Shown here: in pieces, positions 39,071 through 49,824 of the stretch
How the letters are laid out: each line of letters begins with the position of its first letter
Position numbering within the stretch: position 1 is the stretch's first letter
NCBI GenBank assembly: GCA_008360975.2
Contig: CM039196.1
Location: 3,720,001 to 3,784,000, forward strand
Source of the DNA: Lichenostomus cassidix
Taxonomy: Eukaryota; Chordata; Aves; Passeriformes; Meliphagidae
Direction of reading: 5' to 3'
Length of the DNA stretch: 64,000 bases
Notes under the pieces: generated by a model
Told to the model about the DNA's origin: nothing
Seen by the model: only the letters and a program-made list of their open reading frames with translations
Database searches by the model: none
Program-made: the position numbers and the translations under genes

Positions 39071-42000
39071 CTCGGTTCAGCCATCCCATCCCGGGATCAA
39101 TCCCCTCCACATCCCAACCTCTCCCCAGCACAGTGTCCCCCACCCGCCGCCCCTCTTCAGGAGACACCGGGAAGCGAGGCAGGGATTTTTCCCGCTGCCG
39201 GAGGGGATTTCTCCATGTGCCTGGCGGGAGAGGAGCGGCGGTGCTGCCGAGGGAAGGAAGGGAGGGATCGCTGCGTCACCCCTTGATTTACTCCATCCCT
39301 GCTCCCGCTGCACTGCGGAGCAGATGGAGCCGCTCCGTCCTCTGCCTCCGGGGCTGCGCGGAATTCCTTCTTCTTTTTTTCTTTCTCTTCCCCGGCTCTT
39401 AAACCCTTCGGAGCGGGGAAGCTCCGGTGAATTTTAAACAAGCTCTGGAAGCCGTGCGTTAAAACCTAACGAGCCAGGATATCAATTATGCCGATGGAAA
39501 TGAGGAGTCGCTCCAGGGGGAGGAAATGGTGCCGTTGGGTTGGGGCTGCTGGTGAGAGATCTGGACCCGCTGAGGGGTTGGGGGTGGAATTAAATCCAAA
39601 ATTCCTTCTTTTTCCCCACCAGCGGGGTCACGGATGGGCAGGGGGAGCTGGAACAGGTAAACCCCTGAGGGCAGAGAGAGAGCTGAAGTTCAGAGTTAAA
39701 AACTGGATTGGGTGGAGGTGCAGGAGGTCTCTGCTCCCTTGGGAAGCCCAGGATGTCGCTGAGCATCATCCTGCACCTCGGCGCTCCCAAAATTCCCTCA
39801 CAGCCTCATTTTCGGCCGCCTCAGCCTGTGCCAGCGCCTGTGACTCAGAGAGGACCTGGCAGGGTCGCTGTCCTGCAGGTGAATGCACCAAAATCCTGCT
39901 CTGATTGCCCATCAGCTCTGATTAGGGAACGAGAGGAGCCAATTTTCCTTGCGAGGCTCCTGCCCGCTGCCAGCTCCGTTGGGATTATTGATGTTCCCTT
40001 TGTCCTGGGAGTTTGGGAGCTGAAGAACACCTCAGCCCCGAAATTCCAGAGGCACTCTCAGCCCTGAGCTCGATTTTCTCTCGGTTAAGTTTAATCGTGC
40101 TGCTGGTTTCTCGCCTGGAGCAATTAAACCCCAAAACGTCAAAGTTGTGGCTTGTTGGCCACCAGCTCCATGCAGCACCATCAGATCCAACCCTGACTCT
40201 GGAAAATCCTCTGGTTTGGGGGTCCCAGGAATGAATTTTTGACTGTTTTGGGACGGAAACCTCATCAGCCAGGATGAAGCACAGAACCGAATCCCTGGAA
40301 GACAAAAACTCTGGGGTGACTGAGTTCCCCCCCAGGCTCGGCTCAGCAGGGAGGGATGAGCTCCAGGATCTGGGAGAGCCTGGATGGTGCCGAGATGTCC
40401 CTCTGGGGTTTGTCCCCTGGATGCAGGAGGCATTTCCAGAGCGTGAAGCTCATCCCACCCCAGGCTGTGTGGGGAAGGTGAGATCTCTCCAAAGCCACAG
40501 GGATTCCTGCCAGTTTGAGGAGTGGAACAGAACGTTCCTGTCATGGGAATATCCCCTGGGAAGAGCTTTGGCACCTCCCAGCAGCACCTGCCCTGGCTGG
40601 CATCACACCTTCGCCTTCCCACTCGCTCAGGGTGAGCATCCCTCAGACATCCCGGTGTGACCCTGCCGCCCTCTCCGGGGGAATTCCAGGGATTGGGACC
40701 GCCGGGAATGGCGACAGAACCTTCCAGCCTTTCCCGACAGGAATGGGGAACAACAGAATGTGGAATTTGCTTTGTCACTGCAGGATCCCCTCAGCACCTC
40801 ACCCATGGTGGGGGAAATCCTGTGGGACCGCAAGTTCTCCCAGGAAAACCCCAAAAATGAGGAGGGGAGCGGGGAATCACTGCTGGAGAACCTACATGGG
40901 GAAAACTCAGCCGGGAGGGTGGGAATGAAAGGAAAAATGTGTGTTTAATCCACTTTAGGGATGAGGCGAGGCAGGAGCGGCGGGATGTGGGTGGGAGAGG
41001 CTGGGCAGAGCATCTCGGCTGCTCCAAATCGCCTTTCCCAAGCCATCCCAAACTTCTGTGCCGCCGAATTCCGTGCCCGGCTCTGCAGCGGATAAATCCG
41101 GGGCAGGTTTGTAAATGCTGCATTGCTGGCAGCCAAAACACAAATACAACCTGAACGGCTGCCAAATGGGAAAAAGCAGGGGGAAAAAAAAAAAAAATAA
41201 AGCTCTGTGTCAGGATTTACAGCCCTGGAAAAGAACAGGCTCGGCTTGGGTGGCTGGGAAGGGGCTGGCATGGTTCCTGACTTCCCTCCCGGGGCAGAGA
41301 TTTGGGGAAAAGGGAAAGGGAAGCTGTTTTCAGGCTGTCTGGAGTTCTGGAGAGGGTTCTGGGCAGGGATTTGGGTGGGTTTTGGATCTCTGGGATGCTG
41401 CAGGCTCTGGGAAAGGCGTGTTTGGGAAAGCGGAGGGGGAAAAAGAGGTGTAAAATTCCAGCTGTGGCGGCAGGATTGGTGGGTCCTGTCCTGGCTGGAG
41501 CTTTCCTTCTCCTCCTCCTCCTCCTCCTCCTCCTCCTCCTCCTCCTTTCTTTTCCTTCTTATTCCTTCCCTTCCCTTTTTCGCAGCAGGAAGGTTTTGCA
41601 CTCCTCGAGAAGCTGCTCAGGGTTGGATTAAGGACTTTCCCAGTGCTTCCCATCCATCTCCAACCACTCAGGCGATCCCAGAGTTTTCTCCTGCTGGAGC
41701 CAAAGTCCGAGGATGGATGGGGAAGGATGGGATTTCTCCACCTGCTCCATGTGGAAAGCTCCCCAGGTGTGACATCCAGCAGTCAAAGGAACTGAAGGAA
41801 ATGAAAAAAATCCAGGGAAAAAAAGCACAGAACAGCACAGGATTGGGATGACTTCCAGTTCTGGCTGTGCCTTGTCTTGGATTCACGCCTTGTCCTGTTG
41901 GGATGGATCAGGAGGTGTTTTGTCCCACAGAACAGGACCTGGCTCTGCCTGCTGCGTGTCCTACAGGTTTAATTTATTTCCCTGCAAAGGCACGGAACGA

Positions 42001-44200
42001 TGCGGATAAAAGTTATTGATCCATCGGCGCTGGGAGCAGCCGTGTGCTCCTTCCTGCTGTCCCCAGTGCCACCCCTAGGGCTGGGACACGGCGACAGGGA
42101 GGGACAGGGAGTGACAGGGAGGGACAGGGAGTGACAGGAGCCACCCATGGTGTGGGGACTGTGGGGGAGGATGAGGAAAAGCAGCACTGCCGAGGAAATG
42201 CTGGATTCACCAACTCCCCAGCTCTGATCTGCCGAATTCCAAATCCCACTCAGGTTTCGGATGGAAATTCAGACTTGGGCTGTGCTGGGAGTGTCCAGGG
42301 AGAGAGGCTCATTCTGGGCTATTTTAAGGTCATTTTTTCCCTTGTTTTAAGAGGAGGAGCTCTAGGCAAGCTGGTTCTGGATGGGCTCATCCTGAAGGAT
42401 CCTGGCTGGATGTGGCCATCGTGCCGGTGCTTCCATGACCTTCTGGTCACCTTCCCCACCCTTCCCACAGGACCAGGGCCACTGTCAGGCCATCCATGGG
42501 GACAAGCAGAGGAGAGCAGGGGGCTGTGGGACAGAGGGACAATCTTTGGTTATCATCACGTTTATTATCTCTCATCACACCCCAGAGCAGGACCTGGAGC
42601 AGAGCATCATCTCTGCTCTTGGCTGCATCTGCTGGAGCAAAGATGGAATTTGCCAAACCCCAAGGTGTGATCCTCTGGGAAAAGAACAGCCAGTGGTGGT
42701 TTCACATGGAAATTCAGGGTTGCCAGGGGTTGGATCATGGAGGGGGAAGGTGCTGCAGCCAACCCAGTGCAGTGTCCTCCCGCTGGAGAATCCTTTGGGA
42801 ATGGGATCGTTGAGATCTGTCAAACCAAGCCTGAGCTGTGCCCTGCCTTAATCCTTTCCCTAAAATCCCCCCTGCTGCCAGGGAGCTGGGAAAACCTGCC
42901 TTTCCAGCCAGGAAAAACCTGGAAATCCCCACCTGGGAATGTTGGGCAGCAACACCAAAATCAATCCCTGGCTGTGGCATGAGGAGGATCGTGGCCAGGT
43001 GGCCATGTGTCCATCCATGGCCAGCAGCACATTCCAGAGTGTGTCTCTGTGGGGGGAAAGCTCCAGGAGCAGCATTTTATCCTCAGGAGGAGCTCTGAGA
43101 TCCATAAATCCCAACAAACCCCAACCTGGCTGCCCAGCCATGGGTGACCTGCATTTACCAGGCTGATCCAGGTGACTTTCCCTGCCCTTCCCCACCTTTC
43201 TCCTGGAGAAGGGAAGCTACAAACACCCTCCTGGGAGGATGCTCTGGAGGTTTTTCCACTAGGAACTCCTTTCTCCAGGCTCACAGAATCCAGTGGGAAT
43301 ACACATTAACCTCTCGCTGTTTCCTCCCAGCGTTTGCACATTCAGGAATATTTTCTCCTTGTGTATTCAGCAATATCAAAGCCCAGAGGTTGTTTTTCCT
43401 TTAAGCAGCAACGAGATGGCTCCGCTGGAGATCAAAGCCACGGCTCTGGCATCTCTCAAACCCTCTCCTCTCCCTCCCCTGCGGAGGAGATGCAGGTGTT
43501 GGAGAGAATATTCATGGAGAGAATTCCAGGATTAACCCTTCCCAAGGCTGGGGAATTGCAGAGGCTCCAGTTTGCTGTTTGTCCTCACTGGAGCATCCCA
43601 GCAGGGTGAAGCTTGGGAAGAAGGAAATCTGTTGAGTTTATTCCCAAAACAGGACACTCTGGCAGCTGGAAATATCCCATCCCACATCCTGCGGGGTCCA
43701 ACTAGCCCCTTCCCAGCTCCCAAATCCTAAATCCTTCCGCTACAGGCCTGGCAACATTTCCCCTCTCTGGTGGGAATCTCAGCTGCTGCTGCTTTAATTC
43801 CTCAGAGCAGCAGCCTGAGCTGGGATCGATATCCTGCAGGATTTGCTGGGAAACAAAACAAGCTGGAAAGCAGCCCTTGGAATGAGGGGGTTGCTGGTGG
43901 CTCTGAGGGTGTCCTGTGGGATGCTGAGCTGGGATCCCAAATCCAGTGCCTGGGGCTTCCCATCCAGGCTGGGATTTGCCCCTGGAATTGATCATTCCGT
44001 GCTGGGAAGACTCGACAGCCAAATCCCTGTGTGGCAGTGCTGGACAGGAGTTGGTGACAGCATCGATCCTGGAGCTTGTTGAACAACTGGCGTGGCTGGA
44101 AAAGGTCTCCTTCCTCATTCCCATGTGGGAACAGCCTGTGCTGCTGGAAATCCTGATCCAATCGAGATTTTTCCCCCCTTTACAGGGAAGTGACATTTTC
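39071..44200. other. Intergenic, low-complexity patches only
   Basis: Holds a (CTC)n run at 41509-41546 and short GGGACAGGGAGTGACAGGGA repeats at 42093-42138. Otherwise GC-moderate unique sequence. No open frame shows codon structure, domains or matched splice sites that I can defend. Confidence 0.45.
41509..41546. repeat. (CTC)n trinucleotide microsatellite
   Basis: About 12-13 perfect CTC/TCC units. The poly-Ser, Leu or Glu translations here are composition artefacts. Confidence 0.93.
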
Positions 44201-44352
44201 ATGGAATCCCAGACTGGTTTGGGTTGGAAGGACCTTAAAGCTCATCCCATCCCACCCCTTGCCAAGGACAGGGACACATTCCTCTGTCCTAGATTGCTCC
44301 AGCCTGGCCTTGGACACTTCCAGGGGTTGAGCAGCCACAGCTGCTCTGAGCA
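44201..44352 (-). repeat. CR1 LINE 3' tail
   Basis: The plus strand reads ATGGAATCCCAGACTGGTTT, GGGTTGGAAGGACCTTAAAG and TGGCCTTGGACACTTCCAGG, antisense CR1. Confidence 0.9.
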
Positions 44353-47318
44353 AAGCAGGGCCAGAGCAGAATGCCCAGGGTGTGAGAAAAGAGACCCTCT
44401 AAAAATCAGAGAGAAGAGAAACAACAAACAAACCCCAAACCCCACCGTGTGCTGCTGGATGGGACAACAACCTGTGGCTGGTCACTTGGAAAAATGACGA
44501 ATTTTTCCAGGAGATGATGAATTCCATGGATCCAGCTCAGTGCCATGGTGACCTGGCTCTGCCATCCCCCCTGCCCGGCAGCCTCGCTGTCTCCTCCCTG
44601 CCATCCCCGTGCGATGCTCGGGCTGGGAAGGAGCCTCCAGCTGAAATCCTTCCCCGCGGGCTGGCAGAGCAGGAGGATATTCTTGGAGCAGGGCTGGGGA
44701 GCCAGCAGGCACCTGCCGGGCTGGGCTTTTCTTCCGCGGTGTAAAATTTCCACTTGGAAGCGAGATCAGAGCGGGGCGATGCTTGCCCGGGATGTGGGAT
44801 CTCTTTCTCTCGAGTCTGGCACGGTGTGGGGATTGTCCTCTGCCACCCTGGTGCCACCCAGTGCCACGGGGACAGCAGCACCTCCGGGAGCCACCCTGCC
44901 GCGTCCCTCAGATCCCCAAACCCCAGCCATACCGAGGATTTTGGGGACGCAGCGCTGCCCCCCGGCATTCCCCCACCCCGATCCCGGTATGGCTGTCCCC
45001 ATCCCTTCCCTCCGGCTGGCACAGCCCGGGCACGGCAGCAGCCCCCGGCCGTGGGAATGGGGAAGCGGAGAGGCTCTATTTTAAACCGCCGCTGTGGGTT
45101 GGTGACCTAGAAAAGCAGCTCCGGGAGCAGGAGTGTGAAGTCCAACCTCCCCCGCCGCCAGCGGGGCCGCCGAGCACAGGGTGACCTAAATAAAGCCGCG
45201 GGAGAGGTGTCGGGGGGGGTGCTGCGACCCTAAATAAAACCCGCGGGAGAGGCGTTGTGGGGTGCTGCTCCCCCGGAGCTGAATTTGCGGCTCAGGACCC
45301 TCCCAGCGTCATCTCTGAGGGTTTCAGGGGGATTAAAAGGTGGATAAATGGATAAATCCCTGTGTTTGGCAAGGATGTGGTAGGAGCAGCTCCGGGGGTC
45401 TTCTCGTTTTGGGATGGATTTATGGAATATTTCAGCGATGCTGCTGCTCGGCGGTGAGGGGTGGGAGGGAAGAGAAAGCTGGAGAGAAAGCTCCTTCCTC
45501 CCCTCCTTTTAATGCGCTGTCAGGAGGAATTTCAATTATTTAAAGCTCGCAGGTACGTGCTGCTCGCAGCCTCCGAAACGAAACAACGCCCAGCTCTCCT
45601 CTGCCCCAAAACCCGGCGAGGTTCGGAGCCTCTGCCTTCAGCCGAGCGCGAGACAGGCCAATTAATTAAACCAGTAAATAAGTTCCCCTAATCCCATTAA
45701 CAAAAGAGGAGCTGGAGATTAGATCTTGGATGGCGCTGAGTGCAAAATTAATGCGGGCAGCCTGTTAGGAAATGTATTCTTCCCCTCGCCTCGGCGGGGA
45801 TAACGGCGCAGTTTTATAGGACGGGGCGTTATCAGGAATGGGAAATGGATGTCAAACCAGCGCAGATCTCATTAAAAGGCTGTAATGAGCTGCAGGCAGG
45901 GTGAGCTGGGCCTGCCGAGCTCGGGGCTCTGCCAGATCCTGCCGCTGCCGAGGGATTTGGGGTCCCTGTGGGATTTCTCGGCTGTGGGGTGAGGCGGGAA
46001 GTGGGGATTTTTCACCCGGGGGTTTTTCCCGCAGGGTTTTTCACCCAGGGTGAGAGGGAGCAGGGTGGGGAGCTGGAGACGCCTCGCTGTGGAAACTCCC
46101 TGGCATTCCTGGCGGGTGGGGAGCAGAGGGCTGGCAGGCTGGGGGGAGGCACGGGGGGTGGTGAAAAACATCCTGGAATCCTTCCCGAGGTGCTGCTCCT
46201 CCTCTGCCTTCTCCAGAGGAGAAAATCCCTTCCCTTTGGAGCAGCCAGCTTCCCTGTGGCACCATGGGAATCAAGGGACAAGGAGTGGAAATTCCTTTCC
46301 TGTCCTTCTTCATGTTTGTTTTTTTGGTTTTTTGGGTTTTTTTATCCCAGCACTTTCTCTGGGGGATGAACCAAGGATGTCTCCTCTGCCTCGTGCCGTG
46401 GTTGGAGTTTTCTGGGGGCTGGCTGGAGTGCTTTAAGGTGTTGGTGAAACAGAATGGATCCAGCTGCATCCCTTTCAGGTCCCCATGGAGAATCCCAGGG
46501 ATGGATTTCTCCTGCTCTAGCCTAAATTTTGGTTTGGGGTTTTGTCTCCTGGAAAAAGGAGGTGCAAACCCTGTGGTCCCCCAAGTTCTGGGACAACCTC
46601 CCTGGATTCAGCTGGGAGATCTCAGGCTGTGCCCATCACTCCTCCTCCATCCTCCTCCTGCTCTTTGCTCCTTCCCCTCTTTTCCAGAGTGATTCCCAGC
46701 GAGCTCTGGGCGGCTGGGTATGGATTTGGAGTGTGGATAGTTGATCCTTTCCCACCTTTCTTGTTTTTCCAGCAACTAAATCCCTCCAAAGCCCTTGGTG
46801 GGTCTGATGAGCACCACGTGCTGAGGCTGAGTTATGGCAGAACCGATTTTTGTCACATTCCAGGCGGATCCTGGCGGCAGATCCACAGGGATCTGTGGCC
46901 AGATCGGATCGGGGGAAGCAGCTCAGTGATTTCCAGGAGTGAAAAACGCTCTGCTGGGCGCCTGAGCTGCCATCAATCCTTTTAATTTGACTCGTTGGAG
47001 CTGCTCAGGGAGGGCCTGACGTGGCCCTGATTTATTTTCCTTGTGTTGGAATCAGTGGCAGCAGCTGTTATCCCGAGTTTTTGTGTGCTGGAGCTCCGAG
47101 AGTTTATCCATCGGAACTGGAACTCTTTTCATCTTCATTAAAACCAGAAGAAAAATGGTTGTGTGAAGTTCATATTGCATTTTCCATCAGACTCTGGTGA
47201 TACCAGAGAGATAATCCCAGCCTGGCGCTGGCTCATCCCTCCCGATCTGGTGCTTCAATTAAATGCTGCTAATTGTGCTCTAAATGAGGGGAGAGGATTT
47301 CCCATGGATTCCCAACCT
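44353..47318. other. Intergenic with a candidate non-coding element
   Basis: CpG-moderate sequence at 44640-45280 includes a 43-bp duplication at 45183-45269. Positions 45540-45900 look like a conserved regulatory element by texture: homeodomain cores TAATTA and several GATA-like TTATC/GATAA cores in a block without repeats. No coding gene is recognised. Confidence 0.4.
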
Positions 47319-47794
47319 CATCTCCATCTTCATCCCATCTCCATCTCCATCTCCATCTCCATCTCCATCTCCATCTCCATCTCCATCTCCATCATCTCCA
47401 TCATCTCCATCTCCATCTCCATCTCATCTCCATCTCCATCATCTCATCTCATCTCATCTCATCTCATCTCATCTCAATCTCATCTCATCTCCATCTCCAT
47501 CTCCATCTCCATCTCCATCTCCATCTCCATCTCCATCTCCCTCATCTCCATCTCCATCTCCATCTCCATCTGGATCTCCATCTCCATCTCCATCTCCATC
47601 ATCTCCATCTCCATCTGGATCTCCATCTCCTCCATCTCCATCTCCATCTCATCTCCATCTCCATCTCCATCATCTCCATCATCTCCATCTCATCTCCATC
47701 TCCATCTTATCTCCATCTCCATCATCTCCATCATCTCCATCTCCATCTCAATCTCCATCTCCATCTCCATCCCCATCTCCATCTCCATCTCCAT
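47319..47794. repeat. (ATCTCC)n hexanucleotide satellite, about 475 bp
   Basis: Mostly CATCTC hexamers with interspersed CATCTCAT pentamer variants and a few GGATCT changes. Long alternating Ser-Pro or Ser-Ile open frames in all plus frames come from this repeat and are not proteins. Confidence 0.96.
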
Positions 47795-48937
47795 CCTTGG
47801 ATCCATCCTCAGCTCCATTCCCAGCTCCATCAAGCAGCATCCAAGGCCAGCAAACATCTGGAGGTGAAGCAGAGCCCAGCCCTGCCACCTCCAGGTCTGG
47901 CTCTGATGCAGATTTCACCCCTGGAGCTCTCTGCATCCATGACTTTGGCATTATTCCTGGATTATTCCCACTGAAATCAGTGGGAATGCCAATGGGGATA
48001 AACCCAAGGCCATGAGCTGGAGGCTGCATCCAGCCTGGAGCAGGGAAATGCTGCACAGCCCCAAGGATTTCCAGGATTTTTGCCTCTGCACTGGAATTTG
48101 AGCTTCCAGGCAGGATCTGGCATGCCTGGAATTCCATCCAAGTCCAGGCAGGACAGCTCTGGGGTCAGAAGGGGAAGCTGGATGCTCAGTCAGATCCCTA
48201 GGGAAATCCAACAATTCCTGGAGAACCAGCGAGCGTGAAGATAAATCGGGGAGGAAATAAATATATAAAGGGATATATAAATGAATATATAAATAAATAT
48301 ATAATCCTCCCTGCTTTGATCTGCTGCAGGATCTGCCAGACTGCCAAACTGTACTTCCAATTCCACAAAAAAAACCCTAAAAAAAAAAAAAAAATCCAAC
48401 TGGCTCTTTTATTTTCGAAGAGGGGCTAAAAAAAGGAGAGTGGAAGTGCCAGGGATTCAGAGCAGAGAAGTGCAGGTGTTGCTTTGTTTCCTTTCTGGAA
48501 AGCCACTTTTAGAGCTGATTTTCAAATTTCTGCTGCTTTTCATGAGCCTCCAAGGAAGGTGTCAAGACAGATCAGCTTGAGAATGCCTGTGCTGCTCCCT
48601 CCCAAGTATTTTGCATAAGTGAAGCAATTCTTTTGCTAAATAAAAACACGGAGTTGGGCCTGGAAGAGACAAAAACGTCCATCAAGGATCCAGATGATGC
48701 CAATCAACACTCAGTGATGGAGTGCTGGGATGCTTTCCTGGCTGAAGGCAGGAAAAATGCTCCATCCTTCAAGGATTTCTGTCTCTTTGGGGATTTCTGT
48801 TTAAATACCAAAAAAAGCAGGGTTTTAATGAGAGGTTTGCTTGCAGCTGGGTGAAAACCTTTTATAGGAGAGTGGTCAAACCCAGGTGGAGGAATGAGGA
48901 ACTTGGACAGAGGCACAGTGGTCCTGGCTTGTGTCTG
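47795..48937. other. Intergenic, no gene recognised
   Basis: Contains an AT-rich ATATAAATGAATATATAAAT stretch at 48258-48304 and an A-rich run at 48379-48393. Nothing else is identified. Confidence 0.5.
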
Positions 48938-49290
48938 CTCATCCTGTGCCACCCTTCCCATGGCAGGGACACTTTCCACTATCCCAGGTTGCTCCAAACC
49001 CTGTCCAACCTGGCCTTGGACACTTCCAGGGATCCAGGGGCAGCACAGCTTCTCTGGGCACCCTGGGCCTCTCCACCCTCCCAGGGAACAATTTCTTCTC
49101 AATATTCCATCCATCCCTGCCCTCTGGCAGTGGAGAGCCATTCCCTGTGTCCTGTCACTCCATCCCTTGTCCCCAGTCCCTCTGCAGCTCTCCTGAAGCC
49201 CCTTTAGGCCCTGGCAGGAGCTCTGAGCTCTCCCTGGAGCTTCCCTTCTCCAGCTGAACACCCCCAGCTCTCCCAGCCTGGCTCCAGACC
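48938..49290 (-). repeat. CR1 LINE 3' tail upstream of the RPH3A CpG island
   Basis: The plus strand reads CCCATGGCAGGGACACTTTC, CCAGGTTGCTCCAAACCCTG, ACACTTCCAGGGATCCAGGG and GCTCTCCTGAAGCCCCTTTA, then a CTTCCCTTCTCCAGCTGAAC end block. About 350 bp, antisense. Confidence 0.9.
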
Positions 49291-49402
49291 TCGGGACATC
49301 TTTGTGTCCCTCTGGATTCCTGCAGCAGCTCCACAGCCTTCCTGTGCCGGGATCCCGGAGCTGGAGGCAGCTCTGCGGGCTGGGATCTCACCAGAGGGTG
49401 GG

Positions 49403-49436
49403 GTGGGATGGGATGGGATGGGATGGGATGGGATGG
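49403..49436. repeat. (GGGAT)n pentanucleotide repeat
   Basis: GGGATGGGATGGGATGGGAT, six to seven units, just upstream of the CpG island. Confidence 0.88.
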
Positions 49437-49689
49437 AAGAGGGGATGCAAGATGTTGGATGGGAGAAGATTGGGGAGTGTTGAGGGATGCAGAAGGGATG
49501 GAGAGGGAATGGGCTGGAGCAGAGGATGAGCACAGGGGTCCCACTGCCCCGCTAGCCCGCTGTGGGAGGAGGGTCCCGGAGGGGCCGAGGGGCTGCGCCC
49601 GGGAGGGGGGCGGCACCTTGGGGCGCGGAGCGGGGCGGCCCCGGCCGTGTCCCCTCCCGCGTCCCCTCCCGTGTCCCCTCCCCGCGCCG

Positions 49690-49824
49690 CCCCGCGCCGT
49701 CCGCAGTGCTGCCGCCGGAGCCGCGCAGCGCCAGCGCGGCCGTGCGCGGGGAGCGGCCCCGGGACCCCCGGCACCCCGGGACCCCCGGCACCCCGGGACC
49801 CCCGGCACCCCGGGACCCCGCCCA
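49690..49824 (+). other. RPH3A: Probable RPH3A non-coding exon 1 (start uncertain)
   Basis: The 3' edge is set by the donor CCCAG/gtaagg; the cap site cannot be read from sequence. Its last 65 bases include a 17-bp repeat of the type CCGGGACCCCCGGCACC (49757-49817). Confidence 0.4.
49757..49817. repeat. 17-bp GC-rich tandem repeat, about 3.5 copies
   Basis: CCGGGACCCCCGGCACC is repeated in tandem and each unit is partly self-complementary (CCGGG...CCCGG). It abuts the candidate donor. Confidence 0.9.

Noticed and set aside
38763..39437. 224-codon open frame with KGKERKGKE repeats
   Set aside because: Produced by the (GGAAA)n microsatellite.
47163..48015. Two open frames of more than 230 codons rich in Ser-Pro and Ser-Ile
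   Set aside because: They translate the ATCTCC hexanucleotide array in different frames.
49403..49436. Telomere-like GGGAT repeat
   Set aside because: The unit is five bases (GGGAT), not the vertebrate TTAGGG, so it is an ordinary microsatellite and not an interstitial telomere.
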